Below are positions 6,401-11,223 of a stretch of DNA of 12,591 nucleotides, in pieces. The stretch spans positions 1 to 12,591 of the forward strand of contig CAIXNQ010000119.1 of NCBI GenBank assembly GCA_903920835.1, read 5' to 3'. Source of the DNA: an uncultured Bacteroidota bacterium (lineage in GTDB: Bacteria; Bacteroidota; Bacteroidia; Flavobacteriales; Flavobacteriaceae). The notes under the pieces were generated by a model. It was not told the DNA's origin. It did no database searches and was given only the letters and a program-made list of their open reading frames with translations. The translations under genes were made by a program, and so were the position numbers. Each line of letters opens with the position of its first letter. Within the stretch, counting starts at the first letter, position 1.

Positions 6401-7369
6401 TCTTTCGGAAAGATTCTCCTTAATGCCGTTGGAGGTTTCCGCAACAGCGGAAGCTGAATTTGGATTCTTTTTTAATCTTGAATAAGATGTCATATAAACC
6501 GCCGTTCCTGCTAACGGCAACGAACCTTGTCCGCCTGCCAATCGGTCGCGGATTTCTCCTCCAGACCCTGTTGCAGCTCCGTTAAATGGCTCTACAGTGG
6601 TCGGGAAATTATGCGTTTCTGCTTTTAAAGAAATTACGGATTCGAATTCGGTTTTGATATAAAAATCGGGTTTGTCGGCAGTTTTGGGAGCAAATTGCTC
6701 TACCGTTGGTCCCTTGATGAACGCCACATTATCTTTATAAGCCGAAACAATATCGTTTGGATTTTCGGCAGATGTTTTCTTTATTAATTTGAATAATGAA
6801 GTTGGTTTTTCTTCGCCATCAATAACAAAAGTGCCATTGAATATTTTGTGACGACAGTGCTCTGAATTGACTTGTGAGAACCCAAACACTTCCGAATCGG
6901 TCAGTTTTCGGTTGAGTTTTTTGGACAGATTTTCTAAATAAGTTACTTCTTCTTGACTTAATGCCAAACCTTCTTGTTGGTTATAAACAGCAATATTATC
7001 AATTGTGAGAATAGCTTCAGGCGGTATATTTATTGTAAAAATGTCTTGCTTTAATTCGCTGTACTTTTGCGAAAGCATCGGGTCAAAGTCAGTAAAATCA
7101 GCCGAAACATTTTGAAATTCTTCAATTCTGATGATTCCATCAATGCCCATATTTTGGGTAATTTCAACGGCATTGGTGCTCCAAGGAGTAACCATGGCGG
7201 CACGTGGACCAATAAAAAAATCCGTCCCGATAGCTATCGGGACGGATTTATTTATTTTTGGGGCATTGCCAAATAACCAATTTAATTTTGAAATAGTCGC
7301 TGCCGACAACTCGTTTTGCGTTTGAACAGCAAATACAGTAGAGGTTTCGTTTCCGAAAAAGTGAATCAT
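3464..7369 (-). CDS. purL: phosphoribosylformylglycinamidine synthase (large, single-chain FGAM synthase) with repeat-derived insertions
   Basis: Fourth step of de novo purine synthesis: FGAR + ATP + glutamine to FGAM. The single chain carries a PurS-like N-terminus (about 1-150), two AIR-synthase-like halves (HNFPTTVEPFNGAATGSGGEIRD near 250; TGKDSLSMK in the second half) and a class I glutamine amidotransferase from about 1050. The amidotransferase triad is visible: C1146 in GICNGCQ, H1259 and E1261 in MPHIERS. At 1301 residues it is longer than I recall for Flavobacterium (about 1220). The excess is accounted for mainly by four in-frame repeat-type elements: palindrome-coded K41-D50, four 14-residue repeats at about 309-365, a heptamer-coded stretch near 982-993, and SLTPNPSAKESGA near 1037-1049. 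All catalytic motifs are intact, so the enzyme is probably functional. ATG 7369 gives the family N-terminus MIHFFGN. It is transcribed away from pnp, with its own promoter-like element. Confidence 0.95.
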   Translation of the reverse strand: MIHFFGNETSTVFAVQTQNELSAATISKLNWLFGNAPKINKSVPIAIGTDFFIGPRAAMVTPWSTNAVEITQNMGIDGIIRIEEFQNVSADFTDFDPMLSQKYSELKQDIFTINIPPEAILTIDNIAVYNQQEGLALSQEEVTYLENLSKKLNRKLTDSEVFGFSQVNSEHCRHKIFNGTFVIDGEEKPTSLFKLIKKTSAENPNDIVSAYKDNVAFIKGPTVEQFAPKTADKPDFYIKTEFESVISLKAETHNFPTTVEPFNGAATGSGGEIRDRLAGGQGSLPLAGTAVYMTSYSRLKKNPNSASAVAETSNGIKENLSERAETSNGTTENLSERAETSNGMTENLSERAETTNDMTLELSEKNYENRMTERKWLYQTPVDILIKASNGASDFGNKFGQPLITGSILTFEHQETFVKVKDFDKANLDNRKLGYDKVIMQAGGIGYGKASQAQKHEPKTGDKIVILGGENYRIGMGGAAVSSADTGAFGSGIELNAIQRSNPEMQKRAANAIRGLVESDENPIVSIHDHGAGGHLNCLSELVEATGGLIDLDQLPVGDPTLSAKEIIGNESQERMGLVIDQKNIEFLQRIADRERSPMYRVGDVTGDQRFTFESKSTGEKPMDFALEDLFGSAPKTIMTDKTIDRKYSDLEYSIENISSYLDAVLQLEAVACKDWLTNKVDRCVGGKVAKQQCVGPLQLPLNNVGVMALDYNGKEGIATSIGHAPISALIDPKAGSRNAIGEALSNIVFAPLKDNLKSVSLSANWMWACKNEGEDARLYEAVQACSDFAIELGINIPTGKDSLSMKQKYPNDEVIAPGTVIISAAGNCSNITKVVEPVLQREGGSIYYINLSQDDFKLGGSSFAQTLNKIGSETPTIKDAVFFKNAFNTIQDLIKVEQILAGHDIGSGGLITTLLEMCFADVNLGAKISFDSFKEKDLIKILFAENIGVVLQAKEDNVFEKAFEGIEIFKIGSVIEGDVLQLSSFDFRLSTLRKKWFETSFLLDQKQTKNNKAQERFDNLGKQPLQYTFPKHFAGSLTPNPSAKESGAKPKAAIIREKGSNSEREMANAMYFAGFDVKDVHMTDLISGRETLEDIQFIGAVGGFSNSDVLGSAKGWAGAFLYNEKAKTALQNFYKREDTLSVGICNGCQLFMELELINPEHEIHGKMHHNDSQKHESIFTSVKVQENNSVMLSTLAESTLGVWVSHGEGKFKLPYEESQYNIVAKYAYEGYPANPNGSDYNTAMMCDATGRHLVMMPHIERSTFPWNWAFYPKDSNDKVSPWIEAFVNARLWIENKINKS
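4223..4262 (-). repeat. in-frame 'SLTPNPS' dispersed-repeat element in purL
   Basis: The minus strand reads GCCTCACCCCCAACCCCTCA, then AGCTAAGGAAAGTGGTGCC. This resembles the widespread dispersed element, familiar in Bacteroidetes genomes, that begins CCTCACCCCCAACCCCTCTCC and continues as its inverted complement AGGAGAGGGG. Here the second arm has decayed. It encodes SLTPNPSAKESGA, in the linker between the synthetase part (KHFAG) and the glutaminase domain (KPKAAIIREKG). Identification of the repeat family is from memory. Confidence 0.65.
4392..4424. repeat. 7-bp tandem repeat (AAAGTCG x4.7) inside purL
   Basis: Plus-strand units AAAGTCG, AAAGTCG, AAAGTCG, AAAGACG and a partial AAAGT. On the coding (minus) strand the unit is CTTTCGA, giving the peptide QLSSFDFRLSTLRKKW. 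The heptamer is not a multiple of three, so the peptide cycles through all three frames of the unit. It lies in a normally variable strand just before the conserved WF.TS.LLD segment. Confidence 0.85.
6277..6444. repeat. four 42-bp tandem repeats inside purL
   Basis: Units at 6277-6318, 6319-6360, 6361-6402 and 6403-6444. Units 2 and 3 differ at one base, while units 1 and 4 are more diverged, suggesting recent central duplication. 42 bp is 14 codons, so copy-number change keeps the frame; the peptide unit is about AETSNGMTENLSER, covering residues 309-365. Each unit junction contains TTTCCG-CTCTTT-CGGAAA, a small hairpin. The array is bordered at 6437-6452 by a tighter hairpin, TTCCGC-AACA-GCGGAA. 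The insertion lies between YMTSYSRL and ERKWLYQTP, where relatives have only a short linker. Confidence 0.95.
7211..7256. repeat. long palindromic element inserted in frame in purL
   Basis: Positions 7218-7249 are a perfect 32-bp palindrome centred between 7233 and 7234 (core CCCGATAGCTATCGGG). Allowing one mismatched pair (7217/7250), the symmetry extends over 46 bp. The core matches, from memory, a palindromic repeat common between genes in flavobacterial genomes. Here it is translated as KSVPIAIGTD (residues 41-50), between NWLFGNA and FFIGPRAAMVTPW, which are normally separated by a short linker. Because it is palindromic, the opposite strand also encodes SVPIAIGTD. Confidence 0.95.
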
Positions 7370-7391
7370 TGTGTTGTGTTTTTGTCATTGG

Positions 7392-7411
7392 GGACCAGTC
7401 GCGACTTGTCC
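7392..7411. repeat. 20-bp near-palindrome in the purL leader
   Basis: GGACCAGTCGCGACTTGTCC is symmetrical except for one pair (7396/7407); its inner 10 bp AGTCGCGACT is perfect. It lies 23-42 bases before the purL ATG, between the -7 element and the start codon. It is GC-rich in an AT-rich gap and resembles a dispersed flavobacterial repeat. In the leader mRNA it could fold into a stable hairpin; alternatively it may serve as a 3' hairpin for the upstream pnp transcript. Confidence 0.7.
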
Positions 7412-7425
7412 GTACGTTGTAGTTG

Positions 7426-7433
7426 CAAATTTA
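7426..7433 (-). promoter_or_regulatory. -7 promoter element of purL
   Basis: The minus strand reads TAAATTTG, a perfect Bacteroidetes -7 element, in the 116-bp gap between pnp and purL. No matching TTG is seen at the right distance. The leader would be about 50 bases and would contain the 20-bp palindrome. Confidence 0.5.
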
Positions 7434-7485
7434 TGATATGCAACGCTATTATTTATCTAGTTATTAAAAAAAAGTTAGAATATTA

Positions 7486-8298
7486 TCAAAACTGTAAAAT
7501 CAATTCTTTAATTAAAGTTCGGACTGCGGGTTCGGCTTTTTCGGCTGCAATTAGCACTTCGGCGTGGCTCACATCGTCAATGTTTGCTTCGTCACCCATG
7601 TCTGTAATTACCGAAATTCCAAAGCAGTCTAAACCAATATGACGGGCAACAATCACCTCTGGAACGGTTGACATTCCCACACAATCTGCCCCTAAAATTT
7701 TAACCATTCGATATTCAGAAAGGGTCTCAAAAGTGGGGCCTTGAATGCCTAAATAAACGCCATCATGGACTTCGATTGCTAAAGATTCAGCAATATTTTT
7801 AACCTTCGAAATCATAGATTTGTTATATGGTTCACTCATATTGACAAATCGCGGACCAAAACGTTCATCGTTCTTGCCTCGCAACGGATGCTCTGGAAAC
7901 AAATTGATATGGTCATTAATCAAAATGATTGAACCAACTTTGTAGCTTGGATTTACACCGCCAGAAGCATTGCTAACTACTAATTTTTGAACGCCCAATT
8001 GTTTCATTACCCGAACCGGAAAAGTAACTTGCTTCATGGAGTAGCCTTCATAAAAATGAAACCGACCTTGCATAGCAACTACTTTTTTGTCGCCAATAGT
8101 TCCAAAAACTAATGCTCCAGAATGTCCTTCGACTGTTGAAACCGGAAAATTAGGAATGCTAGAATAGGGCAAAATACTTTCGATTTGAATATCGTCTGTA
8201 AAACTTCCCAATCCTGAACCTAAAATCACGCCATATTCCGGAATGATATTCGTATTTTGTTTGATATATGCAACGGTTTCAGCTACTTCTTCCCACAT
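7486..8298 (-). CDS. punA: purine nucleoside phosphorylase (trimeric PNP family)
   Basis: Phosphorolysis of purine (deoxy)nucleosides to base and (deoxy)ribose-1-phosphate for purine salvage; cytosolic. 270 residues from the chosen ATG. Motifs, numbered from that start: GSGLG (27-31) and the MQGRFHFYEGY stretch bind phosphate; NASGG begins at N110; GPTFET contains E191, the purine-contacting Glu; GADCVGMSTVPE follows; H245 lies in SHAEVL. The residue equivalent to human PNP N243 is D233 (SVITDM), which may affect base preference. The frame extends 11 codons upstream to a TTG at 8331, but that overlaps the GH16 gene by 14 bp and adds residues foreign to the family; ATG 8298 gives the usual MWEEVAETV start. 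It lies 19 bp after the GH16 stop and is probably cotranscribed. Confidence 0.93.
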   Translation of the reverse strand: MWEEVAETVAYIKQNTNIIPEYGVILGSGLGSFTDDIQIESILPYSSIPNFPVSTVEGHSGALVFGTIGDKKVVAMQGRFHFYEGYSMKQVTFPVRVMKQLGVQKLVVSNASGGVNPSYKVGSIILINDHINLFPEHPLRGKNDERFGPRFVNMSEPYNKSMISKVKNIAESLAIEVHDGVYLGIQGPTFETLSEYRMVKILGADCVGMSTVPEVIVARHIGLDCFGISVITDMGDEANIDDVSHAEVLIAAEKAEPAVRTLIKELILQF

Positions 8299-8317
8299 TT
8301 TCTGAATATATTTTATA

Positions 8318-9838
8318 TTATTCTTTAACAATTTTAAGTTGATGATTGTTTATTCTTAAAAAATAAATCCCTGGTGCTAGTGCGCTAGTGTCAAAAGTTG
8401 TTTTTTCATTTGTGATGTTAAAACTCGCTACTTCTGTTCCTATAATCGAAAAGACACTTGCTTTTGCGCCGATATTTTCTGTAGGAACTGAAATGGACAA
8501 CATATTTGATACAGGATTTGGATATATTTTTACAGTTTCTTGAATGAAAGAATCGGCAGTTAATGCAGCTTGATAAACCCGAACATAATCTACTTCCATC
8601 GTGCTTTGAGTGAAATTAGAATCTATAGCACCGCCAATGCCTCCCATGGCTACGTTTAACAATATAAATTGTGGCGCAAAAAATGGCCAAGTGCTGGCGT
8701 TTTTTACCGTTGGATTATAGGTGTAATAAATTTCGTTATCAATCATAAATGATATTTTATTAGGCGACCAATTCATTGAATATACATGAAAAGTAGTGCT
8801 CACGTCGGTACTCAAAACCACGCTTGTGTTGACGGTGCTTCCGTATGAAGATGGCGTGTGAATTGATCCGTGAATATAATTTGGATTATTGCCCCAATGT
8901 TCCATAATGTCAACTTCGCCACAGTTGGGCCAGTTTAGTGTGGCTGGTGTATAACTATTTCCCATGCTGGTGCCAAGCATCCATATTGCGGGCCAAGTTC
9001 CATTGCCAACAGGCAATTTTGCACGAACATCGACCCTGCCATAAGTAAATGAAAAGAGTGAATTTAATCTTGCTGAGGTATAATTTTTTTGAGTGCCATA
9101 AGCAGTGTAACTTTCTTTTTTTGCAGTAATTTTTAAGGTTCCGTTGTTTTCATTAACGTTTACTAATCGGTTGGTGTAGTGTTGCAATTCACCGTTTGAC
9201 CAGCTTCCGTTGTTTGGCGGCACTGTTTCTGCAAACCAATTGGCACTAGAGAAAGTTCCTGAATCATTAAATTCATCTTGCCAAACTAGTTGCGAATAAA
9301 CCACATCAAGACCATTGTTTGTGGTGCCATCGCTAATGTCGTCAATATAATAAGTCCCAATAGAAGTTTGACCTCCATCAATAAATAAAGTCAATCTACT
9401 GTAGGTTCCAGAGGCATTTACTGGGGCAGAATTTGAACTGTATTTTGCTGCCGAAAAATCAAATGAAACTGTTGTCCAGCCCGAGCTAGAAAAATTCTTT
9501 AATACTTCTACATTTGGATTTACACCGTTTTCTAATTTCAAAACCATATTATGACTTAGCGCATTTGGGTCATAAAAACGTAGCGTTAAAATTTTTCCTG
9601 AATCTAGGTTGATACTAGCTGATAAATCAATAAAAGCACCTTCCCACTGACTACCGCCAGTTTTTGTGAATTTCCCAACCATATTATTAGCATCAAGTGG
9701 GTCAGCAACTCTACTAAATTGAGAACCGCTAAAAACCGTGAAATTATCTAAAGTTGGTGAAAAATCAATCGGCATCTGTTGTCCGAAAAAGAACTGACTT
9801 ATTAATAGAAGCCAAACGAGGAAGTACTGTTTTTGCAT
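8318..9838 (-). CDS. secreted GH16 beta-glucanase (laminarinase-like) with T9SS sorting domain
   Basis: A 506-residue extracellular polysaccharide hydrolase. Residues 1-20 are a Sec signal peptide ending FFFGQ. Residues about 22-170 look like a beta-sandwich carbohydrate-binding module (W119-121 region and IDDISDGTT at the end). GH16 covers about 183-423: LVWQDEF start, WSNGELQHYT, YGRVDVRAKLP, WPAIWMLG, and the catalytic motif E308-V-D310-I-M-E313, with E308 as nucleophile and E313 as acid/base. The extra residue in ExDxxE is typical of beta-1,3-glucanases, so laminarin or a related beta-glucan is the likely substrate; other GH16 substrates cannot be excluded. Residues about 435-506 (IYPNP...LAPGIYFLRI...KIVKE) are a type A type IX secretion sorting domain. 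It starts 51 bp after lpxK and is wedged between lpxK and pnp. Confidence 0.93.
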   Translation of the reverse strand: MQKQYFLVWLLLISQFFFGQQMPIDFSPTLDNFTVFSGSQFSRVADPLDANNMVGKFTKTGGSQWEGAFIDLSASINLDSGKILTLRFYDPNALSHNMVLKLENGVNPNVEVLKNFSSSGWTTVSFDFSAAKYSSNSAPVNASGTYSRLTLFIDGGQTSIGTYYIDDISDGTTNNGLDVVYSQLVWQDEFNDSGTFSSANWFAETVPPNNGSWSNGELQHYTNRLVNVNENNGTLKITAKKESYTAYGTQKNYTSARLNSLFSFTYGRVDVRAKLPVGNGTWPAIWMLGTSMGNSYTPATLNWPNCGEVDIMEHWGNNPNYIHGSIHTPSSYGSTVNTSVVLSTDVSTTFHVYSMNWSPNKISFMIDNEIYYTYNPTVKNASTWPFFAPQFILLNVAMGGIGGAIDSNFTQSTMEVDYVRVYQAALTADSFIQETVKIYPNPVSNMLSISVPTENIGAKASVFSIIGTEVASFNITNEKTTFDTSALAPGIYFLRINNHQLKIVKE

Positions 9839-9889
9839 AGCTGAAATATTTCATGTAAAACTATTGATTATATTTTATTTCTAGCCACT

Positions 9890-10942
9890 TTATGCTCTTT
9901 TATATTTTTGAATAGTTTTTTCAAGATACTCTTGAATTAAAGCATCAAATTCTTGTCCGTTTTCTTGAAAAATAGTTTGAATTGGAAGGTAAAAAAGCGA
10001 TGGTGCTAAAATGGAATTTTGCAGTCTAACATAATCTTTTTCAGTAGTAATAATAAGATTATTTTCAGCTAATTTTTTTAATTTATTGATATCAGAATCA
10101 TTAAATTGATGGTGATCTGGAAAAACCATTACTTCGTCAGCATCTTGTTGAAGGTAATCAAAAAATGGTTTTGGCTTCGCAATACCAGCTACTAAAACCT
10201 TTTTTAGTGGTATAATTTCGCTTATTTTTTTCGTTTCTTGATCGTTGTAAACACAATCTGAATAGGCAATACTACTAAAAAAAACTGGAATATGCTTTCC
10301 GTTTTTTTGTTTGGTGTTTTTAAGAATTAGATTAGTTATTGATTTCTTTTGGTCGTCACTCAGATTATTTGGACATTTGGTTACAATAATAATTGAAGCT
10401 CTTGCAGCACCTTTTCTACCTTCTCTTAAATTGCCGGCGGGCAGCATAAAATCTTTGTAAAACAAATCATCATAAGAAGTGAGCAAAATGGTCAATCCTG
10501 CTGCTACACGCCGGTGTTGCATGGCGTCATCGAGCAAAATCACTTCAGGAGGCGTTGATTGCATGAGCAATTGTTCGATTCCGTTTTTTCGGTCAGTATC
10601 AACTGATATATCAATATTTTTATATTTTTTGAAATATTGAAATGGTTCATCGCCCAGTGTTGTTGCATTGTCTGCATCAGTTGCTAGCATAAATCCTTTC
10701 GATTTACGTTTGTAGCCCCTGCTGAGTGTTGCCACCTTGTATTTATCAGACAATAATCGAATTAGATATTCAATTTGTGGGGTTTTTCCGGTGCCACCAA
10801 CGCTCAAATTGCCAACAACAATAACTGGAACTTGAAAAGAATAGGGTTTTAAAAAGCCAATATCGAACAAGAAATTTCTGATGCAGGTTATAGAACCATA
10901 AATTAGAGAGAAAGGAAATAAGAGTAATCTCAGAATTTTCAT
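9890..10942 (-). CDS. lpxK: tetraacyldisaccharide 4'-kinase LpxK
   Basis: Inner-membrane kinase that phosphorylates the 4' position of the lipid A disaccharide precursor, the sixth step of the Raetz pathway. 350 residues. The hydrophobic N-terminus (about 4-30) anchors it at the membrane. The P-loop is GNLSVGGTGKT (44-54). The LSRGYKRK stretch and LDDAMQHRRV (137-146) with D138/D139 and H143 form the catalytic region. TTEKDYVRL (about 299-307) is the conserved C-terminal motif. The frame can be extended one codon to a TTG at 10945, but the ATG at 10942 gives the normal N-terminus and is preferred. It is first of a probable lpxK-GH16-pnp unit behind a well-formed promoter, with a leader of about 50 bases. 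Confidence 0.95.
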   Translation of the reverse strand: MKILRLLLFPFSLIYGSITCIRNFLFDIGFLKPYSFQVPVIVVGNLSVGGTGKTPQIEYLIRLLSDKYKVATLSRGYKRKSKGFMLATDADNATTLGDEPFQYFKKYKNIDISVDTDRKNGIEQLLMQSTPPEVILLDDAMQHRRVAAGLTILLTSYDDLFYKDFMLPAGNLREGRKGAARASIIIVTKCPNNLSDDQKKSITNLILKNTKQKNGKHIPVFFSSIAYSDCVYNDQETKKISEIIPLKKVLVAGIAKPKPFFDYLQQDADEVMVFPDHHQFNDSDINKLKKLAENNLIITTEKDYVRLQNSILAPSLFYLPIQTIFQENGQEFDALIQEYLEKTIQKYKRA

Positions 10943-11000
10943 CAATTAAAAATAGTATTTCGTTAAAGATGTTGAATTAAAAAGTAATTTAATATGAGTT

Positions 11001-11028
11001 CAAATATACAAAAATAATAAGGCGACAA
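11001..11028 (-). promoter_or_regulatory. Bacteroidetes-type promoter of lpxK
   Basis: On the minus strand TTG (11028-11026), exactly 17 bp, then TATATTTG (11008-11001), a full consensus match. Transcription would begin near 10995, about 50 bases before the lpxK ATG. The rest of the 281-bp lpxK/recG gap is AT-rich and holds no gene that I can see. Confidence 0.7.
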
Positions 11029-11174
11029 TAAAATTCAGCCTACAAATGAACTAATCAGTTTGAATTCATAATTCTTGACAAATTATTATTAATAATTATC
11101 AAAATCTTAATTTAATTTGAAAACACTTAATCTGCTTCCTATAGATCATTTCTTTAAGCAATAATTTTTTGTCT

Positions 11175-11205
11175 TTGTAACTTATTGACATTAATACTAT
11201 CTTCG
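11175..11205 (+). promoter_or_regulatory. possible recG promoter
   Basis: TTG (11175-11177), 20 bp, then TATCTTCG (11198-11205), one mismatch from TAnnTTTG. It is positioned to start transcription about 12 bases before the recG ATG. Weak match in AT-rich DNA. Confidence 0.3.
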
Positions 11206-11223
11206 CTTTTTTAAAAAATAGAG

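Noticed and set aside
6277..6444. Possible CRISPR-like array
   Set aside because: The 42-bp units are directly adjacent with no spacers, are in-frame codons of purL, and no cas gene is nearby.
6229..6485. Three overlapping plus-strand ORFs with repeated SALSERFS/RWRFPLFRKG peptides
   Set aside because: They are antisense reading of the 42-bp tandem array; a stop-free unit of 14 codons keeps all plus frames open. purL on the minus strand explains the region.
7316..7642. Plus-strand 108-codon ORF spanning the purL/pnp gap
   Set aside because: It is antisense to the purL and pnp ends and passes through the leader palindrome (peptide GTSRDLSVR); no promoter or family resemblance supports it.
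8299..8331. Extended PNP start (TTG) overlapping the GH16 gene
   Set aside because: The added 11 residues are not typical of the family and the ATG at 8298 fits the spacing after the GH16 stop.
9842..9853. 12-bp palindrome TGAAATATTTCA just before the GH16 ATG
   Set aside because: AT-rich 12-bp palindromes are expected a few times by chance in this length; no second site or regulator supports an operator.
10943..10945. TTG start for LpxK one codon upstream
   Set aside because: The adjacent ATG at 10942 gives the normal N-terminus; the TTG adds one residue without support.
11075..11098. TTGACA followed by TATTAT-like DNA upstream of recG, resembling a sigma-70 promoter
   Set aside because: Spacing is wrong, the DNA is very AT-rich, and housekeeping promoters in this phylum use TTG/TAnnTTTG.
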